Positions 32,121-44,985 of a stretch of 64,000 nucleotides of DNA are shown here, in pieces. The DNA comes from Cordia subcordata (lineage: Eukaryota > Streptophyta > Magnoliopsida > Boraginales > Cordiaceae). The notes under the pieces are model-generated. The model was given only the letters and a program-made list of their open reading frames with translations, was not told the origin of the DNA and did no database searches. The first letter of the stretch is position 1. Each line of letters opens with the position of its first letter. The DNA lies in NCBI GenBank assembly GCA_028554755.1, contig JAPTOF010000008.1, positions 15,543,001 through 15,607,000 of the forward strand. The letters are read 5' to 3'. A program made the translations under genes and the position numbers.

Positions 32121-34900
32121 TTTTAATGTCTCAACAGACAATCTTCTGTTCTCTAAAAGATATTAGGATATGTGCAAATCTACTAACCTAGGGCCATCGG
32201 TCTAATAATTCAACTAATACCTGCTATCCACACTCACTGTAAAAGAAGATATCTAAGTCTAATATTCAGCATGTAGTTTGTAAAGCTTCTACTATGCTAA
32301 AGCACAGAATGCTTTAGAACATCTTCTTTATCCCCTAGGCATCAAATAACCCTCGATAAAGGCATTCCAATAGCTAGGAGGTAAAAACACTGTATTGGAA
32401 TATTGCATATTGTTCTAAACTAAGACCAATTTAATATAGAAACACAGGATATAGTTAGCTTTAACTCTATATCTGTTATCTTCTTTATACACCCATGGTC
32501 TATCAATATCCTGATCAAAATAGAGACTTGTTTTTCTAATCAGATTTGATACCATTTATTAGATGTTTGCTTAAGCCCTTAAGAGGACTTATTAAGCTAT
32601 GCATGCCATATAATATTTGCATCTAGCAACACTTTTGTCTGGTTATGAATCAAGATGCCTTTGTCAAAATTTTCAATTAAGAAAAAGCTATCTTGATGAA
32701 CATCTTTCTTATCTCATTGTAATTAAGATAAGTGATGGCAATTTAGTAACCTAATGGATCTTAGCATGGCTTCTGGATAGAAGGCTTCCTTATAGTAGAT
32801 CCCTTTCTTTTTTAGTATAACCCCTCATTATCCATCCTTGCTATGAAGGCTTCAACTTTTCATTAAGTCTATTTTTGTTCCTTGTATACCCAACTACATC
32901 CTATGAATTTTACCTCTTCAGATACAACTACAAGAACCCAAACATAATTAGAGTAACAAACTCTAAATTTATTGCTAAGCATCAATGGCAAACATCTAAA
33001 TCAAAAATTGCTTCATCGTGTCTAGTGATAGCCACAACCTAAAACTTTGGAAAATTATCAAAAAAAGATTTCTAGAGCATCTATTAGGTTACATGGTAAT
33101 TCTCCCACTACGATAAGGCTCTGGGTGTAACAATGATAATATACAACATCTTTCTTTTTCAAGATGGTGTAGATTTATCTAAAGACCAAAAGATCTCCTA
33201 TGGAGCAAATCTAGAATCTAGCAAGTACTGAATCATACTTATCATTCTCCAAGTACCTAGCATAAATGCCAACGCACATTCCCACTCCTTAGACTGATAT
33301 ATAATTTTACCTCCGATCCAAAAGGATGTACTGAGAAATAACACATCTTTAATTTTTTTTATTCTAACTAACAAGGACACTCAACTTGTTAGCTAGAATA
33401 TTACAAATATGGACTAAAACAAAGTTTGTGCCACACCTACATGTCTTGTAATGTCCCATGTGTTGCCTTGAAAGGTACCAAATAGAAGATATAAACTATC
33501 ATCTCAAGCTCATACTCCCACTAAGACATAGGTAATGATATAGAAAATATCATGAGCCTTTCTATGTCTATGAGTATTCAATTTCTCCATTCATCCACAC
33601 CATTTTCCTTGTGAGAAAAAAAAAATTGATGTAGGTTACTAAGTCACAATCCATAATCTACAAGGTACTCCTCGAGTTCACACGTAAGGCATATTCCACT
33701 TTGGCTAGGATAAAAAAGGCTTTGATAGATTCATCTAATTTTTACCCTACCTTAGTCTCAAACCACTAGAGACTTGTGTAACATCAAATGATCACATCCG
33801 TATTCTTGACCAATCTCTAGTCAAAACTAGCACTCACAACCTTACGAACTAGTTAGCTTATGTAATCTCATATATTATAAACCAATTTCCAACACTTCTT
33901 GAACTTCTTGTCACCTAAAGAAGAAGGGACCTTTGCAAGTCGTCTTTTCTCATTGCAAGACCATTAGAAGTTATGCCTTTAAGATCTAGTAAGCAGCAAA
34001 GCCCACACTTAACTAACTTCTTGTCATGCTCTTAGACAAGATGCCCCTTAGACAAATTTTAGAAGTTATGTCTTTGAGATCTAGTTAGCTACGAAGCTCA
34101 AACTCGACTAACCTCTTGTCATAACTTAGACAAGATGTTTTATGCATGAATGTGTCCAAAGTGTAATTGGTCGGAGAAATTATTCTTTCATGGATCAAAT
34201 TTGCACTATAGTATGCAATAATAGTGTAATAGGATATTGTTAAACCATTATGTATTCTACCGAACGACAAATATTTCTATATCTACTGATATTTAAACCA
34301 AAATAGAAATTACGATGTCTGCGAAGTCAAGAACAAAGTTTTTTTTCATGTTTGGAACATAAATATTAACATGAATATCCAAACACTATGTAACTCCCAC
34401 TAAATCAGCTTATACTTTGCTTTGCTACACACTCTAATAGTAAAGCTTCCTCACTTCTTATTCACGTCTCTTGAAACCTCTAGTAGAAATAATAGTTATA
34501 GTTATTGGCTTAGGGCCCACTCATAAGTAGGACTAACCACCATAAGGGTTCCACTGTGAAAAGTGAAGCTTATACCTTTCTTGTGCTTGGCTAGCTATAC
34601 AGGACAATGCATCCCCTAGTGCTTTTACAGACCGCAATAGAAACATTTTCCTTTAAGCTTGTCATCTGCTACCCTCTCTCATTTCTTTCCAAGACTGGTG
34701 TCTTGCTGTTGCTAAACACTATCTAGCTACCCATTTTTATGTTCCAATTGTTTTGCTTATCATTGGATTGAGTAGTAGCAGGAGGTTTAACTTTAGGAAT
34801 AGAATCCTAGGTCTCTTGTTGAATGACAAACTCTACTTCCTAAACTTCTTCGTTAAATCGACAAGGGTCAAGTTCAACTTGCTTCACTCAAAAGTCAGTT
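32121..34900 (-). pseudogene. Decayed copia pol of C2
   Basis: No long ORF remains, but minus-strand frames hold strings of copia pol in the right order, with many stops and shifts: around 32800-32720 pieces equivalent to GYTKKER and FYPEAMLRSIR (start of copia reverse transcriptase, normally GFTQKEGIDY...FSPVA), and around 32520-32300 pieces of the later RT/RNase H region. Protease and integrase cannot be delimited by eye. This is much more decayed than the G1 element nested beside it, in keeping with greater age. Confidence 0.5.
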
Positions 34901-35254
34901 TGAATTTTCTCGAAGGATTTAGGTAGTGTCTTGAGTATCATTTCAACACAAGTTATAGTGTCAATCTAAGCACCTAAGATGTCGGCAATACTAAAGTTAT
35001 CTGTAAATCCGAGCAAATGCTCTATGACAGATTTCCCTCCTACCATCCTAGAATTGATGGTCTCCCTCACAGCAGCTTGCCTAGCTAGCCTATTAACGTC
35101 TTTGAACATCTTAGACAATGAGTCATAATTCTGCAGCAGTCCTCATACCTTTTTGCTATATTAGCAGACTGTCGGATAAAGATGCAATGCTAATATATAG
35201 CACTCTGCCATAGCATCAGCTCTCATCCAACTCTGCTCACTTTGTTACTGGTTA

Positions 35255-35422
35255 TTAGTAGAACTGATCCTTACCTAGGGATAGGATTTGGGTAAGGTCA
35301 AATTTGTACCCATTTTCACTAAGTAATTTGTCCACGTTCCTCTTCCAGTGAACATAGTTTGGGTCGGTTAACTTATTCTCGTATGGAATACCTATCAATC
35401 CACTGGAGGAACTACACGACAT
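35255..35422 (-). pseudogene. C2 gag N-terminal fragment
   Basis: From an ATG at about 35422 the minus-strand frame reads IGIPYENKLTDPNYVHWKRN then LLSENGYKFDLTQ, the N-terminal gag motif of copia elements (LxGPNYxxWKxN). It stops at 35255; gag-like material continues leftward in other frames. Upstream, the open frame to 35542 is leader. Confidence 0.65.
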
Positions 35423-35542
35423 TATACTGGAGACACACATAATAATATCACACATGAATGAGTAAAATAATATGATGCAAGTATGATATGTATGTAGCAG
35501 TGGAAAGTAACACACATCAACCCTTTTTACATTGTTTGCCAT

Positions 35543-36371
35543 TTAGTAGATAAACCCTTCAACTACTATGATGTAACAGTGTCTTAACCCTATCAACTTG
35601 AGCTCCATAGATGGCATGGTTGAGTTAGAGTTTAGCCTATTTGGATAATGCTTGTCTAGATAGATGCTATCTAGCGGTATCGTTTAGCCTCTTAAGTCTC
35701 CTTGAGGCCTTCACCGATGGGGTGGCCGAACCCATTATTCTAGTTGAGTGTATTTAACCACATCGTAATGTCTTATTCCCCCTTATGTATCTAGACTTGA
35801 GTCCTTCAATGGAGTAGTGACTCTCATCCCCATGCTATAAGATGGTCTATAATGATGAACTCTATGAATGGGATGACCGAACCTCATCAATGCCCTTATT
35901 AACATACACGTTAAGTCTACATTACTAAGTCAAGATAACTATGACACCCTTCAATAGGGAGGTCAATACTTCTCACTTTTAAAGTGAATCAGATATGAAA
36001 GGCCGTGGGGTTTCCAGTCCCCTTTCCTACTCAATATTTTAACCTTAAGGGTTTTATCTATTTATCTTGGTCCCATATGTTTTGGATCTAAACTCCACTT
36101 TTGAATCAAAAGACCGCGAAATGTTCTTGACTTGAGTCATCCGGTAGGCTAGATCTCTTGTCAACATCCCATTAGGTGATCCTTAGTGAAGAACTCCACC
36201 AATTAGATGGCCGAACTCATTAACACCTTTTACACTTCAAGATTCAAGTGTTTCCAAAAATATTTCATGGTACTCAAATAGATTCAACCTAATCTTTGAC
36301 TTTTAATGAATCCATAGGTTGGCAACTTGACTTTCTCTATTAGCTATAGTACTTTGACATTAGTTTTAAAC
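35543..36371 (-). mobile_element. C2 leader region with internal repeats
   Basis: Non-coding. A motif of the form 'gaactccaccaa.gggatggccgaac' recurs at about 35707-35745, 35851-35895 and 36185-36227, so the leader is partly built of repeats. It is cut on the right by the G1 LTR; the remainder of the leader and the primer site are at 51804-52557. Confidence 0.45.
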
Positions 36372-37266
36372 ACTACGGGGAAGCCTAATATAAGTGGTGT
36401 CCTAATCTATGTGTGTCCTAAAAGGCTATGTGTTGGGTCCTTAAACTATGATAGTTTTGGTGTTTTAGGATTGAGGAGGGCCCGGGAAAAGAAAACCTAA
36501 TCTAAGGACAAGAAAATAAAAGTTTTGTGTGTGTGAAACGGGAGAGTCAAGCAATCTAAGGGAATCAAACACGTAGAATGGGGACTAGGGTGATTACATC
36601 TTGCCTATGGATAATTACTACGTCTATCTAGGGATGCTTGATGGATATACTTAGTTGCTATCATCTAGACCTTTAATTAACCTCCTCATAGAACCCTTAG
36701 GACTTGGTGCGAGTCTATCCTTAGGCATGTCTACCCAAAGCCATGGTGTGGTCCTTATGATCTAGGCATTAAGGCTGGCTAATCAAGGTACTAGATGACT
36801 CAAATCGATCTAACACTAGCATCTAAACCATTAGCTGGGTTTAAAGCCAAGACGTAGTCTGTCTAAGGTGAAACTCGTTAGCTGGATTTAAAGCTAAGGG
36901 ATACTTGACCTAGGCTGGCCATTATTTGAGCACCATCGATCATCATCAAAATAGCAGGTTTTAATGTTTGAGCACAAAGCATACATATCTATGGCATGGT
37001 ATTCGAGGATAATTTGACATATCCTATTACTAAACACACAAACATACTTAGATTACACTAGTTTGAGTAATAGAACTGGACATGTAAGCAATAGAAGCTA
37101 TTTATGCTATTAAGTATGCTAACACACACATAGACATGTATATAGTCATTCCCACTTTATGTAATCACCACGCAAACACATAAACATGCTAGCATAATGA
37201 TGTAGAATTAATGGAAAAAAGACATCAATATATATATACAACTTGATGCGTCTTGGTTTTGCATGT

Positions 37267-38304
37267 TGATGTCGTCTTTTGAGTGCAAGCTCTAAAAACC
37301 CACAAGCACACGGATTGATACAGTGTAGTATGTGCAAAAACGAGTGTCGAACCATAGGAAGGCTATGTTATGGGATGGATTCTACGTGTGTGTGTCCTAG
37401 AGAATGCCTAAAAGGAAACCTACACTAACAATTTTTGGTATTTTTGGATGATCGAAAGCTCTAGCTGAAGAAAATAAAATAAAACTGTGGGAATGGGAAG
37501 GATAGAGACAAACTATCTAAAGGGAACTAACAAATGGAAGGGATTAGGGTGACATCTACTTGCTAATAGGTGATCCTAGACTACAATACTATAGGATTAC
37601 ATAGAATGCTTAATTATCGAATGCTCTCCAACTAGGTTGCTTAATTAGTAACCTAATTTCTCCCTAGGACTCGGTACGGGTCCGTCCTTAGGCGGCGCCT
37701 CCTAGAACTACGGCGTGGGCCTTATGACCTAGGGCCTTAAGAGTGACTAACTAGCTTCCTAGGTGACCTAGAACAAACCTACCCTAGTACCTAAATCATC
37801 GACTGGATTTAAAGCCTAGACCTAGTGTCGCTAGAGTCGATTAAATCTACCCGAAGACCTATTGGCTAGATTTAAAGCCAAAGGAGACTCGCTTTAGACT
37901 AGTCTTTAATTATGATTCGTTATTCTAGGGTCACAATAGCGGGATTTGAGCTATTAGCACATTCATACATATTCTAGGCTAACGTGTTCGCAAATAAAAT
38001 GACCTATTCGACTACCAAACATCGTCATGCTTGGATTACATGATTAAAAGTACTTTTGAACCAACATGGATGCAATATTGAAGTCATATTTACTACTAGG
38101 CATAAAAACATACACATGGACATGAATATAAGCATTACCCACTTTATAAAATCCACACACAAACACATAGACATGATTATAGAATGGATTAAAGGTGTTT
38201 AGTATCAAATAGACTTCAATTTATACATATGCAACTCTCATAGGCATATTATCAAACACCTAGACATGTATTGAACAATAGCTGTTGAAACAAGAAGAAC
38301 ATAG

Positions 38305-38350
<46 letters not shown>

Positions 38351-39141
38351 GCCATTAAATCTCATAATATAGAAGTATAGAATCAACCCATTACACAAGT
38401 ATCATCATCCTAAACAAATATACTCAAGCATAATATAAAAGAGGATGAAAGAGAGAATAAAAGACTCCCCTTCCATCCTAGCAATTCTTGTACAAAAATC
38501 TTTGAGTAGGCTTTAATCCAGGTGTTTGAATCCTTCAAATAAGCTTGAATCTAGGTGAAAAGTGTGTGATTGTGTGTGTTAGAGGTGTTATAGCTAGGGT
38601 TTTTTATGTGTGTGTGTGATAGGTGTGTGTTGGGTCTCTAAGTATCCTTTCTTTTAAAAGCTGAAAAGTCGAGTTTTTATAACATCTGCTACGCGCAGCC
38701 GGTTGACTGGCTTTTCTTCTTAACTCCTCTAGCTTTCAAAGTGGTGCTCTTTGGATTGGCTAGTCGATTGGCTTTGGAAGGGTAGTCAATTGGCAATTTT
38801 AAGCTCTTCTCTGGAGTGGCCGATCGACTAGCTAGGTCGCCCGGTTGACTTTTCTTCCTCCATTCTTTGCCTTTTCAGCCTTCGATCTTCTCCCCTTTAC
38901 CCGTGCATCTCCCATCTTCATCACCCATCAACATCCAATATCGATTTTAACCCAAAGTTCACCTAAATCATTGAAAACAAGCAATTAGTGTAGCAATTCT
39001 CTTAAACTCAATATGTACAATTGTTTATGCTTAAGCCTATTCTTAATAGAAGTACTACAATAATGCATCTCCATGAGCACTTAACACCTATTAAACATGG
39101 ACAAATAACAACATAAACGCACACAAAAACACAATACATCA
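37267..39141 (-). mobile_element. G1 3' LTR of the full element
   Basis: 1875 bp, starts TGATGTCGTC and ends CAATACATCA on the plus strand. It aligns throughout with 46867-48722. It includes a TA microsatellite at 38306-38348. Confidence 0.9.
38306..38348. repeat. (TG/TA)n microsatellite in G1 LTR
   Basis: A GTGTGTGTA start followed by about 16 TA units; the paired LTR has the same locus at 47903-47943 with an interrupted pattern. Confidence 0.9.
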
Positions 39142-39160
39142 ACACCCCCAAACCTTCTCC
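39142..39160 (-). promoter_or_regulatory. G1 polypurine tract
   Basis: Minus strand GGAGAAGGTTTGGGGGTGT directly upstream of the 3' LTR; the same tract occurs at the window start. Confidence 0.8.
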
Positions 39161-40535
39161 TTGCTTGTCCCCAAGAAAGCCTAATCTCAAGTTTATTTCT
39201 AAAGTTGATGCAATGGATTGCCTAAAGGATTAACTCGCTATCAAAGTTAGTCTACGAGGCATGAAGGGGGAATTCCTATTGTGGAAAGATCCCCAAGCCT
39301 TTTTGGATCTTCCCTTTGCTCATAACGAGTCTCGTTCCTCATGGGAATTTCCAAAGGAGCCAAACCACCATAAGCTTAGGATTCTAACTCATGCACTCGG
39401 GATGTTGATATTTCGTGCCCCCTCAACTAATATGGCCTCCCCAATATGCTCAAAGCCTCAAAGACAAGATGAGAGTATATAAAAATGTAATGGCTTATAA
39501 AAGCCTTATTCACATATCTACAACAATGATAGCATGTACTAGATTGATATTGTGTCACTTATGCACTTATTCACAAAACTTTTTTGTGCCATTGGCTTTT
39601 TTTTTCTTTTTCAAATTTTTAATCTTTTTGATATTTTTGCACCCTTTTTCCTTTTCAATTTTTTTGGATTTTTAATGCTTTGCATTGTATTCGCACAAGA
39701 AGAAAAGAAAAAGAAAGGCTTTGGCACATAAAAAAAGACTAATCAAGGAAAGGGCACTCACATCAACAACCCTTTTTCTACACTCTTTCCTACCAAGGTA
39801 TGGGGTGGCTACAAGGGTCATTCCTAAAGGTCCTCACTCGCTATAACTTTCAAGGGCATCTCCTTCAAGTCTCGGTTCTCTCTCCACTCCATTCACTTCC
39901 CCACAATGCTACTCATATTCACTAATCAATTGAGTCAACCACAATAGCCAACACAATGACCAACCAAGAAATAATCAACTCAACATACATTAAAATTTGA
40001 AATATTTTCACCATGTTTAACCAAATAACGCAATCTACTCTTTACAAAGTATAATATAATAAAACCAAACCCCCACAGCCCCAAACCTAAACTTTTGCTT
40101 GTCCTCAAGCAAATGAAGTAAAGCACATAAATAAGCAAATTGGCATTACAAAGCAAGTGGTAGGGATGGGGTAGAAACATGGGGAACAAGTGGAGAAAGG
40201 ATTGATACAACCTTGCATTTTCTTCAAAGTTCTTCATGCCAATGATAGATCACCATACTACTAACCCTGTGACTCACAATTCACAAACATTCACAAAGAA
40301 AACAAGGTTAGTAGCATTGCCTATGCATGTTTGCATTGGCATGGGCAATAAATAGCAACAGTGTATCTTAATGGACAAAGGATCGAGATTCAACACTTTG
40401 GTCTGAGTGAAAGAAAAAGAAAGAAAAGTAAAAGAAAGGAAAATGAAATAAGTGCAAAATTGCAAAATTGAACCTAGGTTGCCTCCTAGTAGCGCTAACA
40501 ACCACGCTGTTAGCCAATCGAACACCAACTCTTCT
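39161..40535 (-). mobile_element. G1 non-coding 3' region
   Basis: About 1.4 kb between integrase and PPT without a convincing ORF. Minus-strand open frames at 39980-40237 and 40274-40528 are hydrophobic or low complexity with no domain. Athila elements often carry an env-like ORF here; none is seen. Confidence 0.5.
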
Positions 40536-41640
40536 TCAACCTCTATATATGGGATCCTGAAGCATTAAAACTTCCACACGAGCCATGCTCAGATCATATG
40601 CATGCATCAGGCGCTGTCCGTTCACTGTGATCTCTCGAACATCCTTCAAGTCTTTAATCTTGACCTCTCCGGAAGGGTAGGCTATCAATTTTTCACACTG
40701 ACCATCCCATCTTGACTTGAGCTTACCTGGAAAAAGCTTCAAACATGATTTAAACAACCAAACTTTATCTGAGGGAGAGAATAATTTCTTAATAATGTGT
40801 TTATCATGAATTCTCTTTATCTTATTCTTATAAAGCTTGGCATTTTTCATAGGCCTCAAACCTAAGCTTCTCCAATTTCACTAGGTCAAGTTTCCTTTTC
40901 TCATCCACTCTTGCCAAATCAAAATTTAAGGCCTTAATGGCCCAATAAGCCTATGTTCTAGTTCTACCAGAAAGTGACAAGCTTTCCCATAAACCAATCT
41001 ATACGGAGACATACCAATGGGAGTCTTAAAGGTGGTACAATAGGCCCATAAAGCATCATTTAGCCTAATAGATCAATCCCTTGTATTGGGCTTAACCATT
41101 TTCTCTAAAATGTGCTTGATCTCCCTGTTGGACACCTCTACTTGTCCACTAGTTTGCGGGTGATAAGGAGTAGGTCCTTTATGAGTGACCGAATATTTTC
41201 TCAACAGGGCCTCTAAAGTCCTATGGCGAAAGTGCAATCTCCATCACTAATCAAGACCCTAGGGACTCTAAATCTAGAGAAAATGTTCTCCTTAATGAAC
41301 TTCACAACTACCCTATGGTCATTGGTGCGTGTAGGAATAGTCTTAACCTATTTGGACACGTAATCAATGGCCACTAAAATGTATTAGTACCCAAAGGAAG
41401 GTAGAAATGGACCCATGAAATCTATACCCCAACTATCAAATAACTTATATGGGAGAATAAGGGATAAAGGCATCATGTTTCTCCTAGAGATAGACCTAGA
41501 TTGTTGACATCTATAACACTTTTTACAATATTCTTGGGCATCCTTAAAGAGAGTGGGCCAAAATAATCCACATTGCAAGGCTTTGGTGGTAGTCTTTTTC
41601 CCACTAAAATGACCTCCACACCCCATCGTGACATATACTC
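40536..41640 (-). pseudogene. G1 integrase, broken
   Basis: N-terminal zinc-binding part and start of the catalytic core lie at 41384-41626 (LFWPTLFKDAQEYCKKCYRC then LFDSWGIDFMGPFLPSFGY, with the first catalytic Asp of the DDE triad in GIDFMGPF). After a stop, further core pieces follow in shifted frames (around 41300-41220, RVLISDGD with the second Asp). The C-terminal domain is an open frame at 40536-40859 (LFKSCLKLFPGKLKSRWDGQ, ITVNGQRLMHAYD), which is strongly Athila/Tat-like. Integrase inserts element cDNA into chromosomes. Stops between the pieces inactivate it. Confidence 0.8.
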
Positions 41641-42250
41641 AACACGCTCTCAATCTTGTCCTCGGCACACACCGGCGGATCATTTGATCTGCACACACTT
41701 TAAGAAGATAGGGATCCTCCCAAAAGAAATGCCTAACTTGTGCTAAGAACCTATCTCTTTCTCTTTTCTCCCAATGGGAAGGAAAATGCCCTGTGGCAAG
41801 ATAATTAACAAGATGAGCAAACTAGGGTGTATAATGAGAGATGATAAATAATTGCTCATCGAGAAATGAATCACGAAAAGGAGATGGATCACTAGAAGAT
41901 TCATTAACAAGACGGGAAAGGTGATCTGCAACTACACCCCTCATCGTGACACATACTCAACACGTTCTCAATCTTGTTCTCAGGCATACACCGGCGAATC
42001 ATTTAATCCGCACACACTTTAAAAAGATAGGGATTCTTTCAAAAGAAATGCCTAACTTGTGCTAGGAACCTATCTCTTTATCTCTTCTCCTAATGGGAAG
42101 GAAAATGCCCTGTGGCAAGATAATTGACAATATGAGCAAACTAAGGTGTGTGATGAGAGACGAAAAACAATTGCTCATCGGGAAATGAATCACAAAAAGG
42201 AGATGGATCACTAGAAGATTCATTAACAAGATAGGAAGGTGATCTGCAAC
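41624..42250. repeat. 318-bp tandem duplication between RNase H and integrase of G1
   Basis: 'catcgtgacatatactcaac' at 41624 recurs as 'catcgtgacacatactcaac' at 41942, and the blocks that follow ('ggaaaatgccctgtggcaag', 'gatggatcactagaagattc', 'gatctgcaacta') repeat at the same 318-bp offset with scattered differences. 318 is a multiple of three, but stops occur in both copies. Confidence 0.85.
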
Positions 42251-42560
42251 TAAATTTTCTGTACCCTTTTTATCTTGAATCTCAACATCGAATTCTTGAA
42301 AAAGGAGCAGCTACCTAATCAAGTGGGCTTAGATTCTTTCTTAGCTACCAAATACCTCAATGCTGCATAATCGATGTAGACAATCACTTTAGACCATGGG
42401 ATGCATGACCTAAACTTGTTAAGGGAGAAGACTACTGCTAGAAGCTTTTTTCTATGGTGGTATAGTTCTTTTGGGCTTTATCAAGAGTCTTGCTAGCATA
42501 GTATACTACATGGGGCAACCTATCTTGTCGGTGGCCTAAAATAATTCCTATTGCATAATT
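42250..42560 (-). pseudogene. G1 RNase H
   Basis: The RT frame continues into FEVICDASNYAIGIILG and VVYYASKTLDKAQKNYTTIE. After a shift at about 42440 it continues with VVFSLNKFRSC and VIVYIDYAALRYL (usually YTDHAALRYL, so the His is Tyr here), then reaches a stop. The first Asp of the RNase H active site (CDAS) is kept. Confidence 0.75.
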
Positions 42561-44087
42561 AGATGCGTCACATATAACCTCAAATGGAAGACTATAGTTA
42601 GGTGGTTGAACGATCGGGGACATAGGCAATAAGGATTTAAGCCTGTCAAAATCTCTAATGCACTCATCATTAAACTCAAAGGGAACATCTTGTATTAAGA
42701 CCCTATACAAGGGTCGTGCTATATGGCTAAAATCTTTAATAAACCTACGGTAAAATCCTGGATACCATAGAAAAGATCTAACATCCTTGACACACTTAGG
42801 GACATGCAATTTTTCTATCAATTCTACCTTAGCTCGGTCAACTAGAATTCCACTAGATGAGACAACATGACCCAACTCTATCCCTTGTTGCACCATGAAG
42901 TGGAATTTCTCCCAACTCAACACTAGATTCTTCTCCACATATTGGTCTAAGACTAAAGAGAGATGACTCAAGAACTCATCAAAACTATCACCAAAGATTG
43001 AAAAGTCATCCATGAAAATGTCTAAATGCTTCTTTATCATGTCACTAAAAATGGCTATCATACATATCTGAAATGTTGCTAGGGCATTACATAGACCGAA
43101 GGGCATCCTCCTATAGGCAAAAGTGCCATAGGGACAAGTAAAGATGGTCTTCTCCTTGTCCTCGAGAAACACGGGGATCTGATTATACCCAGAATAGCCA
43201 TCTAGAAAGTAATAGTAGCTATGCCCAGCTACTCTATCTAAGATCCGATCTAGAAAAGGCAATGGGAAATGATTCTTCCTAGTTTTGGGGTTGAGCTTCC
43301 TATAATCAATATAAACTCTCCACCCCGTGGGAGTACGTGTAGGGATAAGCTCTCTTCTCCCATTCTCCACAATCGTGATCCCAGTCTTCTTAGGGACAAC
43401 TTGAATTAGGCTAACCCACTCACTATCAGAGATCAAATAAATAATGCCTACATTTAAAAGCTTAATGATCTCTTTTTTAACTACTTCGCTCATGTATGGG
43501 TTCAGCCTCCTTTGCATCTCCCTAGAAGGAATGGCTCCATCCTTAAGGTGAATATAATGCATGCAAACTAAAGGGTCTATACCTCTTAAATCATCGATTT
43601 TCCACCCTATTGCCTTCCTACGTTTCCTAAGAACCTTTAAAAGATGCTCCTCATGCTCACTAGAAAGGTTGGAAGCTATGAAAACTGAAAGGGTCTCACT
43701 AGGGCCTAGGAATGCATACTTCAAATGGTCGGGAAGGGGTTTGAGCTCTAAAGAAGAACTAGGCTTAACCATCGGGGACTCAACATCAACATCATCAATG
43801 GCAACATCACTAGAATCAAGACTAGAAGGAACAACTTCAAGTGACTTATCAATCAAAGAACTCTCAACTATGAAGGTAGAAGTTACACATTTCCACTCTA
43901 AGGCCTCTAAATCAAAGCTAGACATCAATTTCTCATGTTTTCTCAAATCTTCTCTATCGGTAATAGTTCTCTCTACAAATTCCTTAACATAAGAATCAAT
44001 CACATCAACCTTAAAGCACTCTTCTCCATCCTCTCCTCCTATACTAGCTCTATTCACAGTCTCGGCAACCTTCATGGTGGGCCTCAA
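42438..44087 (-). pseudogene. G1 reverse transcriptase ORF (549 codons)
   Basis: The longest open frame in the window. From about residue 190: MQRRLNPYMSEVVKKEIIKL, then VYIDYRKLNPKTRKNHFPLP (about 255), FLDGYSGYNQI with the first catalytic Asp (about 297), MPFGLCNALATFQ, and DIFMDDFSIFGDSF (about 360), the YxDD box in its FMDD form common in Athila/Tat. The RT catalytic residues are all present. RNase H begins near residue 500. The frame is a slice of a polyprotein, so the ATG at 44087 is probably not the real start. Flanking protease and RNase H are broken, so no working Pol is made. Confidence 0.85.
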
Positions 44088-44089
44088 AT

Positions 44090-44537
44090 TCCCAAATTTC
44101 CCATTTCTAATAACTCCGACCTACAATGAATAATGGCATCTGCAATGGCAAGGAAAGGGAAACCTAGAAAAAAGGGCGACATAGAAGAATGGGTGTAGAA
44201 TGTCTAGAGTCATGTCCCGAATCCATATCTAACACTTTAAAGTCAACAGGGTACATGAACTCACCTACCTAGACCATAACATCCTCTATCACACTCTTAG
44301 GTCTGTGCTCAGATCTATCAGCTAGCTGAAGGTAACATGTGTAGGGGACAACTTACCTAGGCCTAGCTGCTGATAGATGGAGTAGTGAATGAGATTCACA
44401 CTGGACCCTAAATTTAGCAATGTGTGATCAATCTGGGTCTCTCTAATCCTACAAGGAATGGTGAGAGCTCCGGGGTCACTCATTTTGACCAGGAGGCCTG
44501 AAGTACAAATACTACTCACCTTCTCCGTAAGCTTCAC
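44090..44537 (-). pseudogene. G1 aspartic protease with altered active site
   Basis: Frame at 44322-44537 reads MSDPGALTIPCRI, then TLLNLGSSVNLIHYSIYQQL. In Athila/Tat proteases this is normally LDLG(A/S)SVN.(M/L)PYS; the catalytic Asp is Asn here. Downstream after a stop come LQLADRS and, in shifted frame, VDFKVLDMDS and LLCRPFF (family: VDFVVLDM, LGRPFL). Loss of the Asp should abolish cleavage of the polyprotein. Confidence 0.75.
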
Positions 44538-44592
44538 TTTCTTAGGAATGTTCGATGACCTACGCTTCTTTGTATAAAGATCCTTAAAGACC

Positions 44593-44985
44593 TTAGAATT
44601 GGAGGAAAATGGAAAGAATCACATCTATCAAAGGAAGATTATTCTTAAGGTCTTTAAGATGCTCTAAAATCTTGAAAAACCTAGAATCCTCATTAGGTGC
44701 AGGCCTTTCTAAAGCGGATGGAAAGGGAACTCTAGGTGAAACACCTCTAAACACATGGGAATTGTCAATGGGCTCTTTTCCCTCCCGATGGGGGTGGGAA
44801 GTACTACTCTCTCCATGGTCTCTAATAAGCTCAACTCTCTTAACAGGTCCCTCTCTAGAATCCCTCTCAATAGGGCTACAATGTGGCTCTCTAGACTGGG
44901 AAAGACCACTAGGTACAGGCACTGCAAAGTCAACTCCTACCCCATTATCCACTATCCTACTGCTCCTAAGAGTTGTAATAGTCAT
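44593..44985 (-). pseudogene. G1 gag-protease linker region
   Basis: Open frame of 130 codons. It holds TLRSS near the start and, near the end, PFPSALERPAPNEDSRFF and LKDLKNNLPLIDVI, the motif that precedes protease in Athila/Tat polyproteins (PFPxRL...FRKVQVNIPLLDAI). A charged, Ser/Pro-rich middle is usual for this linker. Ends by stop just before the protease-proximal part. Confidence 0.65.

Noticed and set aside
30277..32125. Target duplication for the G1 solo LTR at 30.3-32.1 kb
   Set aside because: Candidate pentamers (TAATA left, TTTTA right) match poorly; not called.
39161..40535. Envelope-like ORF of Athila type after integrase
   Set aside because: Only short hydrophobic or low-complexity frames are present, without a signal peptide plus transmembrane layout that I can support.
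43561..43992. 143-codon plus-strand ORF opposite G1 reverse transcriptase
   Set aside because: Antisense shadow of the RT/protease region.
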